Origin: Isoetes taiwanensis
Lineage: Eukaryota > Streptophyta > Lycopodiopsida > Isoetales > Isoetaceae
Direction of reading: 5' to 3'
Assembly (NCBI GenBank): GCA_021234155.1
Contig: JAJEKV010000667.1
Span: 1-64,000 of the forward strand
Length of the DNA stretch: 64,000 bases
Below are positions 47,135 through 58,263 of this stretch, in pieces; within the stretch, counting starts at the first letter, position 1, and each line of letters opens with the position of its first letter. The position numbers and the translations under genes were made by a program. Below the pieces are notes generated by a model. It had not been told where the DNA came from and searched no databases. It saw nothing but the letters and a program-made list of their open reading frames with translations.

Positions 47135-47485
47135 ATTAATTTAATTTATTATTTAATTAATTATTTAGTTAGTTTAATTAATTATTAATTATACATTAAT
47201 AATTAACTTTTGGGGGGAGGGAGGGGGGGACCTTGGCCCCACTTTGCCCCTCCCTCTCCTCCTTTGCCCCTTTGCTCTTCTCTTTCCCGGCCCCCTCCTT
47301 CCCCCCCTCCTCTCTCCCCCCCCCCTTCCCTTCCCCTTCTTCCAACTTATCCCTTGCCTCTCCTACCTCTCCCTGCCTCCCTCCCTCTCCCTTGCTCCTT
47401 TGCCTCCCTCCCTCAATCCCCTCCCTTCCATCTCCCCTTCCTTCCTACCATTCTTTCTCCACCGTCTCCTCTTCTTTTCTCGGAT
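47135..47485. repeat. AT-rich block, G-run and long polypyrimidine tract
   Basis: 47135-47208 consists of TTAATTAAT-like words. 47211-47229 is a G-run on + broken only by two single A bases, a potential G-quadruplex. 47230-47480 is almost entirely C and T (many CCTCCCTCT-like words). Open frames here are low-complexity Pro, Ser and Leu and should not be taken as genes. Confidence 0.9.
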
Positions 47486-47839
47486 TGTTCTTTGTAAATG
47501 TTATTGTTGCTCTATTAAGAAAAAATTCTATTCAAGCATTCATTTCAAAAAAAATAATTTAGTATGAGTCCCATTTTCAGTCCGAGTCTCAAAATTCAAG
47601 ATTTGTCCCACTTTAATTAAATACGACTTTCAAACATTTTTTATCAATGGTTTGGGAGAAAATGAAGAGTTAAAGCAAAAGAAAAAGCAGTAAGGAGGAG
47701 AAAGCAAACGACACTCACTACATGTGTGCATTGGCTGTGATGACCATACAATATTATACTTATATGTACAAAATGAGCTATATGTGTTATAGACATGGGG
47801 CGTGACCATTTATTAAATTAACAAAGTTAGCTAAGCTAA

Positions 47840-50800
47840 AAATTCACTTTTAAAGTGGTGACATGGCATGATGGCATTGGGTTAAAAGAAAACCAGAAAA
47901 GTTTGAAGGAGAGCAGCGTGAAGGTCACGGCTGCCCAGCCTTCATCTGATTGCCCTGGAGGTAGTGAATCGATCCAAGATCTGCCAAGAATCGAATTAGG
48001 GTTTCGGCCCCTTGACATTCCATTGATTCAAGAATCAAGAGCTATAATAGAGTATTTAAGAAAGGCCAGTTTGAGAGCAGTAGCGCGATTGATCCTCTGA
48101 GAGCATTCCTAGAAGAATCATTCTTACGCAGACCGATCTTGGAGTCGGGTGACAAGATGTTGAATGCATCTCTTGGCGGTGACCAAACCAAGAACTATTA
48201 CACATTCGTATCAGAGCCTGAGTTAGAGGCTGTGATGGAAGGAGACATTGATATGGCAGCTGATCCTTTGACGGGATTAGCATCTTTGATTCCCGAGAGG
48301 AAGGGAAAAACATTGATCTGGATGAATCGCCCCTACTGAGGAGGAGGTGCGGGAATTGGATGAACTCATATCCAAATTCTGACAAGAAGATTGATGGGGA
48401 AGGGGAAGATCACCAAGTTAAGGAGATAGAGGAGGAGCCCGAAAAACCTTCCTTAAGATCCCATTCCCTACCATTGGCTCTAATCCACTACTTCCGGGGA
48501 GTTAGACTATGAAAAGGGAAATATTAGAGAGTTAATGGGGCAAGTTAAGTGGAGACCAAAATTGGGCAAACACTAACAAGTCACTCCCGAACTGCAACGC
48601 CCTTGATTAGCCAAGCAAGACAAAAGGCATTTGAAAAGAGAAAGACAACTATTAGACACTATCAATGAGCTATTAACAAAGAAGAAGATCGAATAACCGG
48701 GCTCGTGGAGTCCAAAATTTGGGCCAAACTAGCCAAGCTCGGGAGCTAGAATGGCAGATCCCACCTCCACCTAACCCTTTCAAGAAGCTGGAGTTCAAGG
48801 AACTCTATCAAACGGAATCCCCTAATTCTTCCTTAAGGGTCGTTCCCTAAGCCACAATCAAGGATCGTTACCCAATGCTTAGAATTGATGATATCATGGA
48901 CCATTTGGTGGGAGAAAAATATTTATCTAGAATCAATCTAAGAAGTGGATATCATTAAATTAGCATTCAGGAAGGAGATGAGCCCAAAATGGCTTTTCGA
49001 ACCAATCAAGGGCACTATGAATTTGCTTTGGTCATGCCCTTTCGGATTGGCAAATGCCCCGAAACCACAATTATCACGGCTCATGAATAATGTGTTTCAT
49101 GAGTATTTAGATAAGTTCATCCAAATATTTTTGGATGATTTGATCTACTCAAGGAGTAGAGAGGAACACTTAGAGCATTTGAAAAAAGTATTGGCATTGC
49201 TCAGGGAGTGCAAACTGTTTGCTATAAGTGTGAATTTATAAGAGAACAAGTGGCCTACCTTGGACATATAGTCTCGGGAACGAGATAGCCCCAGCGCCAT
49301 AAGGGAATGGCCGCAACTAGTAGATGTGTGGGATGTAAGAAGCTTTCTAGGCTTAGCCACTTACTATAGAAATTTTGTTCCAAAATTTTCAAAGGTGGCT
49401 ACTCCCCTCACCGACTTGCTTAAAAAAGGACAAAAATTCCTATGGGGGGGAGAGCAAAAGAGAGCCTTCGAATGAATTAAGACCTTGCTCTCAAGTGAAC
49501 CAATTTTAAAATCTCGGATTTAAATATACCCTTTGAAGTTTACACTGACGCATGTGGACATGCTCTGGGAGCAGTCCGTATGCAACAAGAGTATGTGGTG
49601 GCTTATGAAAGCCATAAATTAAATTTGGCAAAAAAGAACTATACCAGTTCATGCCTTAAAAACATGGCGGCATTATTTAATCTCTGGAACCAATAAAAAA
49701 CCGCGCAAGTCCATAGTGTTTACGGATCAAAAGCAGTTGAAAACTTTACAAAGTCAAGCAGAAATAAGTCCCAGACAAGCACATTGGTTGGATTTCTTAC
49801 GTGAATTTCATTTTTAAATTCAGCATAGCCCAAGAAAGAACAACCCAGTTGTAGATGCCCTTTCCCGAATAAAGTATATCAACGGGACGACGTCTTTATA
49901 GTGGGACCACTTCAACAAATTATAGATGCGTGTCAAAACAAAAGAGAGGGTGCTCTTTGGACTCAAAATGATAATTTATGGTTTTATAAGGGACGGATCT
50001 ATGTACCCTTAGCAGAAAATCTCAGGAAGGAGTTTTTTTACAAGTTCCACAATACCTTGCACACGAGGGGGATGGAAGACTTATGAATTGATTAAAAGAC
50101 AATTCTTTTGGCCTGGTATGAAACATGATGTAAAATCTCATGTAGCATAGTTGTCTCAAGTTGTTAAAACAGATCATGGCAAGACGCCAAGATTACTACA
50201 TCCATTACCCATAGCTTTGGAGATGTGGGAATGCATAAGCATGGACTTTATAGTCGTACTCCCATGAACAAGTCAGCAACACACACAAGTGTGATGGTCG
50301 CTTGTTTAACAAAGTATGCAAAGTTCCTAGCATTATGGGATGATGCTATAGGACAAGATGCGGCAAGGGAGCACCTACGAGTTGTGTACCCTACTTTTGG
50401 TCTACCATGAAAAATTATAAGCGACAAAGATTCTAAGTTCACAGGACACTTTTGGAATATTTCATGAAAGGACTGGGAGTAAGTCTCAGGATGAGTAGTG
50501 AAAATCATCGCCAACCTGATGGACAAACAAAACAATTAACATAACCACGGAGGATATGTCAAGAAGTTTTTGTGTTTGAGAAATAAAGTGTGGAAAGAAT
50601 ACTTTGCCCCCATGTTGAATTCACTTATAACAACCAAGGGGTTCAAATTGGGGTTTGGGGGGGGTTCGTCCTCGAAATTTCCGTTCACAATAAAACAATT
50701 CCAACGGTTTTTATTTTCACGAACCCGCTCTAAGGAAAAAAAGGGGCCGGCTAACTTATTTTAACATTTCCTCCAATAGGCTAATATCCAGTTTCTTTTA
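47840..50800 (+). mobile_element. Decayed Ty3/Gypsy retrotransposon pol region
   Basis: Gypsy domains lie in order in several frames. Reverse transcriptase runs about 48840-49260: IKDRYPMLRIDDIMDHL, FLDDLIYSR as the active-site box (usual Y/FLDD), and VAYLGHIVSGT. RNase H (about 49540-49660) includes EVYTDACGHALGAV and VVAYESHKLN. An H2C2-type integrase zinc finger (about 50000-50150) includes FFWPGMKHDVKSHVA. The integrase core (about 50210-50530) includes MWECISMDFIVVLP, TKYAKFLALW, YPTFGLP, IISDKDSKFTGHFW and QPDGQTK. The upstream part (47855-48385) may be gag or protease, but no motif was clear. Stops and frameshifts are numerous, so it is inactive. Confidence 0.88.
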
Positions 50801-50808
50801 TACGGGCG

Positions 50809-51500
50809 TGACATTTTCTTATTTTTGATTCGCTAGGGTTTAGGTACCATAAGACTTAGGATTAGGTAGTCGTTAGGTTCTTTTTTCCTTTTGTTTTAGT
50901 TAGGTAACTTAGGTTAAGTTTTCTTTTCTCATTTTAGGCTAAGGAAAGGAGCCCATTTTCATTAAAATCGTTCCTCTTTAACTTTCGAAGTTATAGGCGG
51001 TCAGCGAGGCGATAGATTTTGATTTCATCTTCAGTCCAACTTCCAAGGCAAGTGTTTAAGAATGGCAACTGCAAAATGGCGTGGATTTCCTCTTCTCTTT
51101 GTTTCTCCTTTTGATTACGGGTCATTGTAGCCATTGCACTTTCAAAAGCGGCAGGATACTTAGACTAGAATAAAAAAGAGAGAGAGAGAGAGAAAAGATT
51201 TAGAGTGGGCTATGTTTTGGGGCATTTCATGCTGTTTGGTGGCTTTTGGAAACATAGCTACGTAGAAGATTCTAACTTAGTTTTAGTTGTTTTACATTTT
51301 AAATTTCCGATCTCTTTGTTCAGATCCATCTCCTTGCATGTTTCTTTCGATTTATTAATGCATATCCTTGTAGTTTTCCTTTCTAACTGCAACATTCTAT
51401 TACTTGAAGCGAATCTTGAACAATAGCCTATGAGTCCATTCATAAAATATTCAACCTAAAAAATATAAGTGTTTGCGTGTATTTATCCGAAAAGCATGTT
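50809..51500 (+). repeat. Probable 3' LTR of the second Gypsy
   Basis: TGACATTTTCTT follows a purine-rich stretch (AAGGAAAAAAAGGGG, near 50734) after the integrase region. Its first bases resemble the TGTGACATTCC start of the other Gypsy LTR at 34434. It contains an AG microsatellite (51178-51195). No 5' copy was found, and the right end is uncertain. Confidence 0.4.
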
Positions 51501-51639
51501 TGCTAAGAACCAAAATGCTATTCATTCCTTGTATATTGAATTTCTTGCACGCCTTTGCTCGGGATCCATCTTTAATTTAAAAGTCGCTATATTATTGTTG
51601 GCGAGAAATTGGTCATTCAATGACTTTGAAGCATGTTAT

Positions 51640-52140
51640 TGACGCGATTCGCAACAAAGAGAATGGGCATTTGCGGCGTGGGTTTCACCGGCGGGTACGG
51701 GTCACGTACGCCGCAATTAGCGTGACCATGCAGCGTCATTCGGCGTGGCGTCCTTGAGCCTTACGTCGCATCGGCGTGTCTTTCGCGACGTCACGGCATC
51801 TCACGGCAAATCTGTCCACGCCAGGTGGGCGCCCACGCCATGTGGGCGGCAGTGTCATAACCGTCTGCGGCGTAATCGCGTCGCATCGACGTTTCGTGAC
51901 TGGCAAATTTGTCACGCCCGTGTGGACGTCCGCTGTGGATGTCGCAACGTGACGCCGCATGCGATGTCCGCGGACTTGACGTAACGGATGACACGTCGAT
52001 GACGTATTTGCCGGTGTCGCCAATGAGCGGTGACTGGCATGTGACCATTGACAATATCATCGCATGCGGCGTGGCGATGCCCCGCGACGTTCTGACATTT
52101 CTATATAAGTAGCCTTCATTGTTATTTTCTTCTTTCCTCT
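51640..52140 (+). promoter_or_regulatory. CpG-rich promoter-like island with TATA box
   Basis: In AT-rich surroundings this stretch is dense in CG dinucleotides and in ACGT or TGACG words: CACGTACG, GACGTCAC, TGACGTAACG, GATGACACGTCGATGACG. Such words bind plant bZIP factors. TATATAAG lies at 52102-52109. The sequence after it is pyrimidine-rich, like a leader. A CG-rich segment (52205-52290) then ends at a consensus donor, AGGATGTAAGTCC. This could be the promoter and first exon of a gene, or the U3 of an LTR. No downstream coding exon was found. Confidence 0.5.
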
Positions 52141-52299
52141 TCCTTCCGGCTGCTTGGTTTTCTTTTTAACGGATCTTATACTTATTCTTTTGCCCTACAT
52201 AGTCCACCGGCATGATCGGCCTGGAGATGGCCGGAAGGATCTTTGATCTTGGGACGAGGGAGGCCGGATATCGCGAGCCGCAGGATGTAAGTCCCGATT

Positions 52300-53060
52300 C
52301 TTGTAAAAAATTTCATTATTAGTTTTTTGTTATAGTTTTTACATTAAACCACTCCGGTAAAACAATATTACTTTGTGGGTTAATATGTTGAATAACTACG
52401 ACTAGTTATCTATGGCAGTTCATCAACATGGTTCTTTATGGTGATTGATTTATTTGATTTATTATTATGTTAAATTTGCATGATTTTAAGTATGTGGTCT
52501 AATTAACGAACCACTAACGATTTTGGTTTTAGTTGTTTGTGTACTATACAGTGGTTTCCTCGTGCAATTCTTCACATTTTTGCACATAAACTAATGTAGT
52601 TCTATAATACAAAATATCTATACTTTTATCAAAAAGTATACGTTAATTGTTAATGGGTTTTTCATCAAAATGAAGAGATATTGGAATAAATCAATAGTGT
52701 TTCGACAACACAATTGGTAGTAGTTTACTAACCATAGTAAGGCATACTCAACTTGAAAACCACTACCATTTTGCAATTATAACTCTCATAATTATCAAGC
52801 CAATTCTACGATTTTCTTTCATTAATCAAGAATAGTTTCTTCATTGAATTATTAATATATATTGGAGTTTGAGATTTTTGTTAAATTAATGAATTACAAA
52901 ATGTTCATACCTGGACATCTAATACAAAATGATTAAGAGAGAAAAAAATTATGAAAGTTTCTATATTAAACATCACACTCTTAAGAATAAAAACCATGGT
53001 AAGCAATAATTAAAATCCACTTGTAAACCTTATAATAACATATATTAGCCAATTCAGAGA
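52300..53060. other. AT-rich DNA with scattered AACCACT words
   Basis: AAACCACT, AACCACTA or their complements occur near 52345, 52520, 52550 and 52765. The same words are dense at 57.66-57.91 kb. No gene is supported. Confidence 0.35.
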
Positions 53061-53479
53061 AGTCAGGGATTTGAACCCCGGTATTTTCCATTTTTGGCCT
53101 AGAATCAAAGAATAATTTTGAGAAACAAGATAATGTTTGGATCAATGTTGCGAAGTAGCACCATGTAGGAAATTAAACGTCATGTAAACAGATCCTCTAC
53201 ATTTTTTGAATTTTAAAAAGCAACACAAACAACCAAATTTGAGCCAATATGCAATCTTTCTGCTGAAAACTGGGGAATCAGTATGGTTATTTGAGACAAA
53301 AATAGACACTCTTTTTAGAGCACCAGTTTTATACTTTTCTAGAACAAACACATCTTCTAGAACAAACACAGACATTCAATTTAATTCACGTTGTTAAGAT
53401 TGTTAAACCTACCTTTGCATCATAACATGCAAGCATTGCTTGGAATCCAGACAACCCGAGGAAGTGAAAGCTTCATCTT

Positions 53480-54600
53480 CATGTACATTGGATCATGGTA
53501 GCTGAGATGTGAACTTAAAACATCAAACTGGCATAAATGTGACAAAGAAAATGCACCTTGTGGCAGTATAAACCATAAATCTGTTTTCAGTCTCTGCTAT
53601 TTGTCTCCCCTACCAAAAGGCCCATAAAAATAAATGGTCAGTTTGCATCAACCATAGCCAGCAGTTTAATGAGACAGAAATATGGGGAATCCCAAACAGA
53701 AACTAATAAAGATAATCTTTAATAGATACCTGACTTAGAAAACAAGAATAATTGTCTTCCATTGTAATACTGCAGAAGAAAACACATCCACATTTAAGGC
53801 ATCAAAAGCTGTGCAACATGCATCTTATCTAACAAATTCAAAATATACCAAACTGTCCCAAAAATTCCATATCTGCTGAATGAAAAGCGTTCTTAAAAAC
53901 TGTTCTGCTATCTTCATTTTAATACTGCTGGAAGCACATATGGAGAGTTATACTTATAACCTGTATTTTTGTTTTTGTGTGATCACACAAAAATGACACT
54001 TCTTCTCCTACAGTCATCACACGGCCACACGCCCCACAGGAAACAGTATCAAGCAAAAAGTATCAACAACCAACATGCAAAAAACAATGAGACAAAAAGA
54101 CCTAAGATTCATATTAAAAAAAGGAACAAGGGAGTATACTGAGATGTGCGAGTAGCATAATAGCCTTTAGTATTGCAATATAAAGCTCCCTTGGCGCCGT
54201 AACTGCTGAAGAAAGAAGCATTCGTTTATTTCCTTAAACAAAACAAATCCTTCACCTGGCTTCATAGCCGTGGGGCTCTGAGGCGACATCATCAGAAGGT
54301 GCCGATTCTTTGCCATATTTGCTCCATTTGAGGCCATTAAAACCCTGTTAGTAATAAAAAAAAGTTTGGAAAAGCCCTGCTTTCAGAGACAAGATATAGA
54401 TACTTGCACAGATCGAGAATGAAAGCAATATACAAGAATGGAAGATCTACAAACCGGGTTTATGAGGTTGGCGCAGTCGCCTAGCCGATTAAACGTCCAA
54501 TGCACAGCCTTCTACGGTTCAGAAACAATGGGAAAAATCTCTCTGGACATCTCCACGGCAATGCTCTCTCCATACGGCCGCCGCCTTGATTCTACCCTAC
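53480..54600 (-). CDS. Unrecognised gene made of small phase-consistent exons
   Basis: Read on the - strand, AG-GT bounded pieces join in one open frame. One ends at the donor near 54455 (...RLGDCANLINP), then come 54344-54256 (GFNGLKWSKYGKESAPSDDV...HGYEAS), 54205-54140 (SYGAKGALYCNTKGYYATRT), an exon near 53771-53732 (MEDNYSCFLSQ), one near 53603-53567 (RLKTDLWFILPQ), and a last exon from about 53522 ending ATMIQCT and stop. Exon lengths and phases fit without forcing. The first part is uncertain: an upstream ATG at about 54575 (MERALPWRCPERFFPLFLNR) is in another frame. No family is recognised. It may be a real small gene, a decayed one, or a spliced non-coding RNA. Confidence 0.4.
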
Positions 54601-54604
54601 GTTT

Positions 54605-55620
54605 TCCTCTATGCAGTCCTCATGTGGTAACAGATGGTCTTTCAACTGCACTTTTCGTGACGGCGTGGGGAAAGGTACACAGGGCAGCTAAAATTATAAT
54701 TCCTCCTGTATTTTCTAACCCAGGAATATGCATGGAAGAAGAGAAATATTGCAGCCTAGTTGTAATCTGGAGAAGACTCTTACCTTTCGGTTTAGCTCCA
54801 ATATGGTAAAGCAGTGCATTGTGGAAGTAGAATCTGGTAGTTTTTAATTTGATCCAGTGTCAGAATTCGAAGCGCTATCTACCCTGCTCTGGAAATCCAT
54901 AACAAAGGCAAGGGGTTTATTAAATTCTCAGTCTTCTAGCGTGTAGGTTTGGATTGAATGCAGAAAAACAAAAGACCCTTGGCAATGCATTGACAATTCT
55001 GCAGCCATGTGCCAGTGCAGAGGAGCTACTAAACAAGGATTTGCCATATGCTGCAAATTTGATTCATCCGCGAAAACAGAGCATAGAGACTGGAGTTGGG
55101 CTTCCAGATAGTCAAATCAAGAGGCCATGCTCCTGCTCAGATCTAGTATTCTGCAGCTGGGCAAAATGCAGCAACAATGCAAGATCATCATGAAAAAAGC
55201 TCTTATTCAAATCCATCAAACATTGATCAAACAACAAATGAGAGAAACAAATTAAGACTTACAGAGCAGAAGTAGAATGCAACACGAAATGCCCACCAAT
55301 CCAAATGAAGGCGCTAGGATAAAGAAGAAATATGTAGCAAAGCAAAGTAGGCTTCTTCTCCCACTCTTCGTCGTTGATTCCAGATCAGGCCTCCAGAATA
55401 GGGGGTTTAGGGTTCCAGATCCGGATTCCAAAAGCCCTGCTGCTGGAATTAATGGCAGAGAGTAGGAGGAAAAGCCTATGATGCAGAAGCAGGCGCTGCC
55501 ATACTTCAATGCCCTCCATCTCCATCGATTCAAAAAAGGGAGAGCAGATGAGATCTTGTGTGTGACATTCGAGAGGAAGAAGAGGCTACGTTGCTTCTGC
55601 CGCCATGGTTGAACGAAACC
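54605..55620 (-). other. Possible upstream exon region
   Basis: Between 55530 and 55260 on the - strand an open, hydrophobic reading ends at a consensus donor (CTCTGTAAGTC, near 55258), which looks like a leader exon. It could belong to the small-exon gene downstream. The + strand frame at 54438-54809 (123 codons) is open but unrecognised and overlaps it in the opposite direction. Confidence 0.25.
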
Positions 55621-57660
55621 AGCCCTAGAAAAAAACCTGACCTAAAAAATAAGGAAAATAATAATAGAGCATAGCAAGTATACGAAAAATAAATAAAAAT
55701 ATAATAGATTAAGTAGAGCATACAAAATTTCCGGACACAAATATATTAACCGGATTTATGCCTTCTTATCACAGTATAAAAGAGTTTTTTTTGCCGTGAA
55801 CCAAATATTTCGTCAAGAACAAGGTTCCTGCATCTTTGCTACAAACCGGATTTTAAGAGCATTACTTGAAATTGCGGGGAGGAACCCCCTATTGATGGAG
55901 GCCTGCCTCTATGCCCTTACAACTAGGGATTTAACTTTGACCCTTAGATCTATCCCCTGGGCTCAATTTTAGCCCTCGGCTATTTTCTACAGGAATGGGG
56001 CTTTTTCCTTAGTTAAAGAATTGTTTGGCCATAATTTCCTAATTTCTTTGCACCTAGACCTATTGCATGTTCATGCATGACACTCTTACGTGCCGCAAGT
56101 TCTTCTTGTCGTATATACCATCAATCAAAAGTATATATTAGGGAAAATATTTCTCAAGAAAATTCCTGAGTGAATTTCCCAAGGCACCATTGCCGGTGAG
56201 GAACGCCGGGCGACATGGCCCTTGGGATCTACCAGTCGCAATGCCGCCGAAGGAATATTCTTGAGAGAAATTTTAGAGACCTGTATTTTCCCAGGCATAA
56301 TAAATGGTTAGTCAAATTGCGATCAAGACCTTGTTGCACATACATATGGTTCCCTCTCACAGCTAGGGCGAGCAGTGAATCTATTGTCATGGCTCTTCTG
56401 GAACAAGTGTGTTAAAGAAGGATGACTAATTTTGTTTTTACATTCCTTTTTCGCACTTTGTAACTGCAGTTAACAAATTAGTAGTTCTCTATCCTTTATA
56501 TGTCTCTCACATAGCGTCCATTTCATAAAAAGGATGCAAAAATTATAAAGGAGGTTAATTGTCCTGATATGGCATGCAGGCTGACACAAATTGAGAGGGT
56601 TATTACCATGATTAGCGTTGACCTCTTTTAGACATCTAGTGGAGGCGACTATCACCGATGATTTGATAACCTCTCTAATCTCAGCTGTGAAAGTGATAAC
56701 ATTCAAGGAGCTAAGAATTAAGGAAATTAAATTTACCAAGATTTTAATCCATGGGTGGATGATGTTGTAATTTGTTTAAGAACCATTGAAATAAGCAAAT
56801 ATAATTGCAATACACCCTTTTCACACATAAAAGAAGATGGAAATATGGCCCCTCATTTATCTAGGGATGCACTTATACATACGCGACGACCAAAAACACC
56901 TAGATATATGGGTCACCCTTATGAATGAAATTTACACTAAGCAAGTTCCCAAAAACACTCCTAACCTCTAAGTGCATGTATGTTTTTTGTAAGGAGTAAA
57001 AAAACCCATGAGAGTCATTCAAGTGATTATACAAGTTTAAATATGAACCTCCATTGCTCATTTAACTACGTTTAATTTAGAAACCAAAAATTACCTTTTC
57101 AGGAAATATTTGACATGATTTATAGTCATCATTAAAATCAAAATCTAGTAGCAGAGTATTTGGAATTTGAAGCAAGAGAAATGATTTAAATGTCAATCTG
57201 TTAACTTTCAACTTAATTCACACTTCAAATCATCATGAAATAGTCACCTCGTATATCCAAAAATAACCTTTCATTGTAAATACCCACCTTTATAACATAT
57301 TCTCCAACCCTTAAACCTCTAGGAAGTTCTCGAACCCCTTAAACCTCCAAGACTTGCACGATAGATGATTCAAAAATTGGGGCATATCTTTAAGTGACTC
57401 ATAAGGTCTTGCTTGCATCTAGAGACTTCTAAAAGTGAAACACCACTTGCATAGGGATATGCTTATACATGCACTCTAAAAAACAATGGAAGTTCTATAT
57501 ATAAACAAAATGTTTTTTATGCGAAAAAACTTCGCAAACTATTCAAATAATACACCGTACTGTTTACACTTTGCCACATTTTTAGATGGACAAAATTTGC
57601 CATATTTCATGGAATGCGAAAAGTCTGGTATATCTCATGAGCATAATTAAACTAGTCCTC
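55621..57660. other. Intergenic DNA without a supported gene
   Basis: AT-rich. Open frames at 56215-56415 and 56470-56739 are unrecognised. No repeat structure stands out until the AACCACT cluster. Confidence 0.4.
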
Positions 57661-57910
57661 AAACCATGTCACAATTCATATAGTGGTTTTTACTAGTTTT
57701 GATGAACTATTATATACACATGAAACCATCAAATAAACCACTACTAGTTTAATAAACCACTATAGGATTGATAACCAACACAGAAAACCATATCAAAAAC
57801 CACTGGCATTCTAATAAACCACTATGGCATGTGGTTTTCTTTTGTCAAATATATTCATGCATAAGAAACCACATACATCATGGTTTTTAGGCGATCTAGT
57901 AGTGGTTAAA
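57660..57910. repeat. Cluster of AAACCACTA words in both orientations
   Basis: At least eight copies of AAACCACT(A) or AGTGGTTT fall within about 240 bp (near 57681, 57740, 57756, 57802, 57820, 57833, 57869, 57899). Dense short repeats in both orientations are typical of the subterminal zones of CACTA transposons, and a CACTA transposase remnant follows. The very end of the element was not identified. Confidence 0.6.
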
Positions 57911-57963
57911 TATAGTATTTCATTTTTGGGGGCCTTGTGTTTGGTCAAGGACACGGTCGCCTC

Positions 57964-58217
57964 CACCTTGAGTGGAGAGGACTAGGTGGGGCCCAAACTC
58001 ACCTTCATACCTTTCTCGAAAGTACAATGTAGATTACAAAAAATTGAGGTGTCGCGTGAGTCAAGGTCATATGTCGACTTTCACCTTGAGTGGAGGGACT
58101 CTATGTATCGAGGGCTAGCGCGTCTCAAAAATCTTTATTGCAATTGAAACTTATATAAGGGTCGTACGGGGAAAGGGGCATGGCATGGGCTTCACCTTGA
58201 GTGGAGAGGACTAGGTG
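57964..58217 (+). repeat. Three ~115-bp repeats with CACCTTGAGTGGAGAGGACT
   Basis: The phrase begins at 57964, 58082 (shortened) and 58193. Loosely similar AAGGNCATATG-like sequence precedes each copy. A TATATAAG lies at 58152-58159 within the third unit, about 115 nt before the first ATG of the SET-domain remnant. Confidence 0.7.
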
Positions 58218-58237
58218 TCCGGGCCCAATTCGGTCCA

Positions 58238-58261
58238 TTTAGGGTTTAGGGTTTAGGGTTT
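58238..58261 (+). repeat. Short telomere-type tract (TTTAGGG)3
   Basis: Three perfect TTTAGGG units plus TTT, the plant telomere sequence in short internal form. It lies just before the SET-domain remnant. Confidence 0.95.
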
Positions 58262-58263
58262 AT

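Noticed and set aside
47210-47567. Three overlapping open frames of 95-109 codons in a C/T-rich tract
   Set aside because: They are Pro/Ser/Leu low-complexity translations of a polypyrimidine tract. All three frames are open because T/C-only DNA makes few stops.
51640-52140. Integrated pararetrovirus promoter
   Set aside because: TGACG words and a TATA box resemble such promoters, but no viral coding domain occurs nearby.
53066-53080. GGGGTTCAAATCCC on the - strand, like a tRNA T arm
   Set aside because: No acceptable A box 30-45 nt upstream and no acceptor stem; left as chance or a decayed SINE end.
54438-54809. 123-codon open frame on the + strand
   Set aside because: No recognisable family or promoter, and it overlaps the candidate - strand gene region; probably a shadow.
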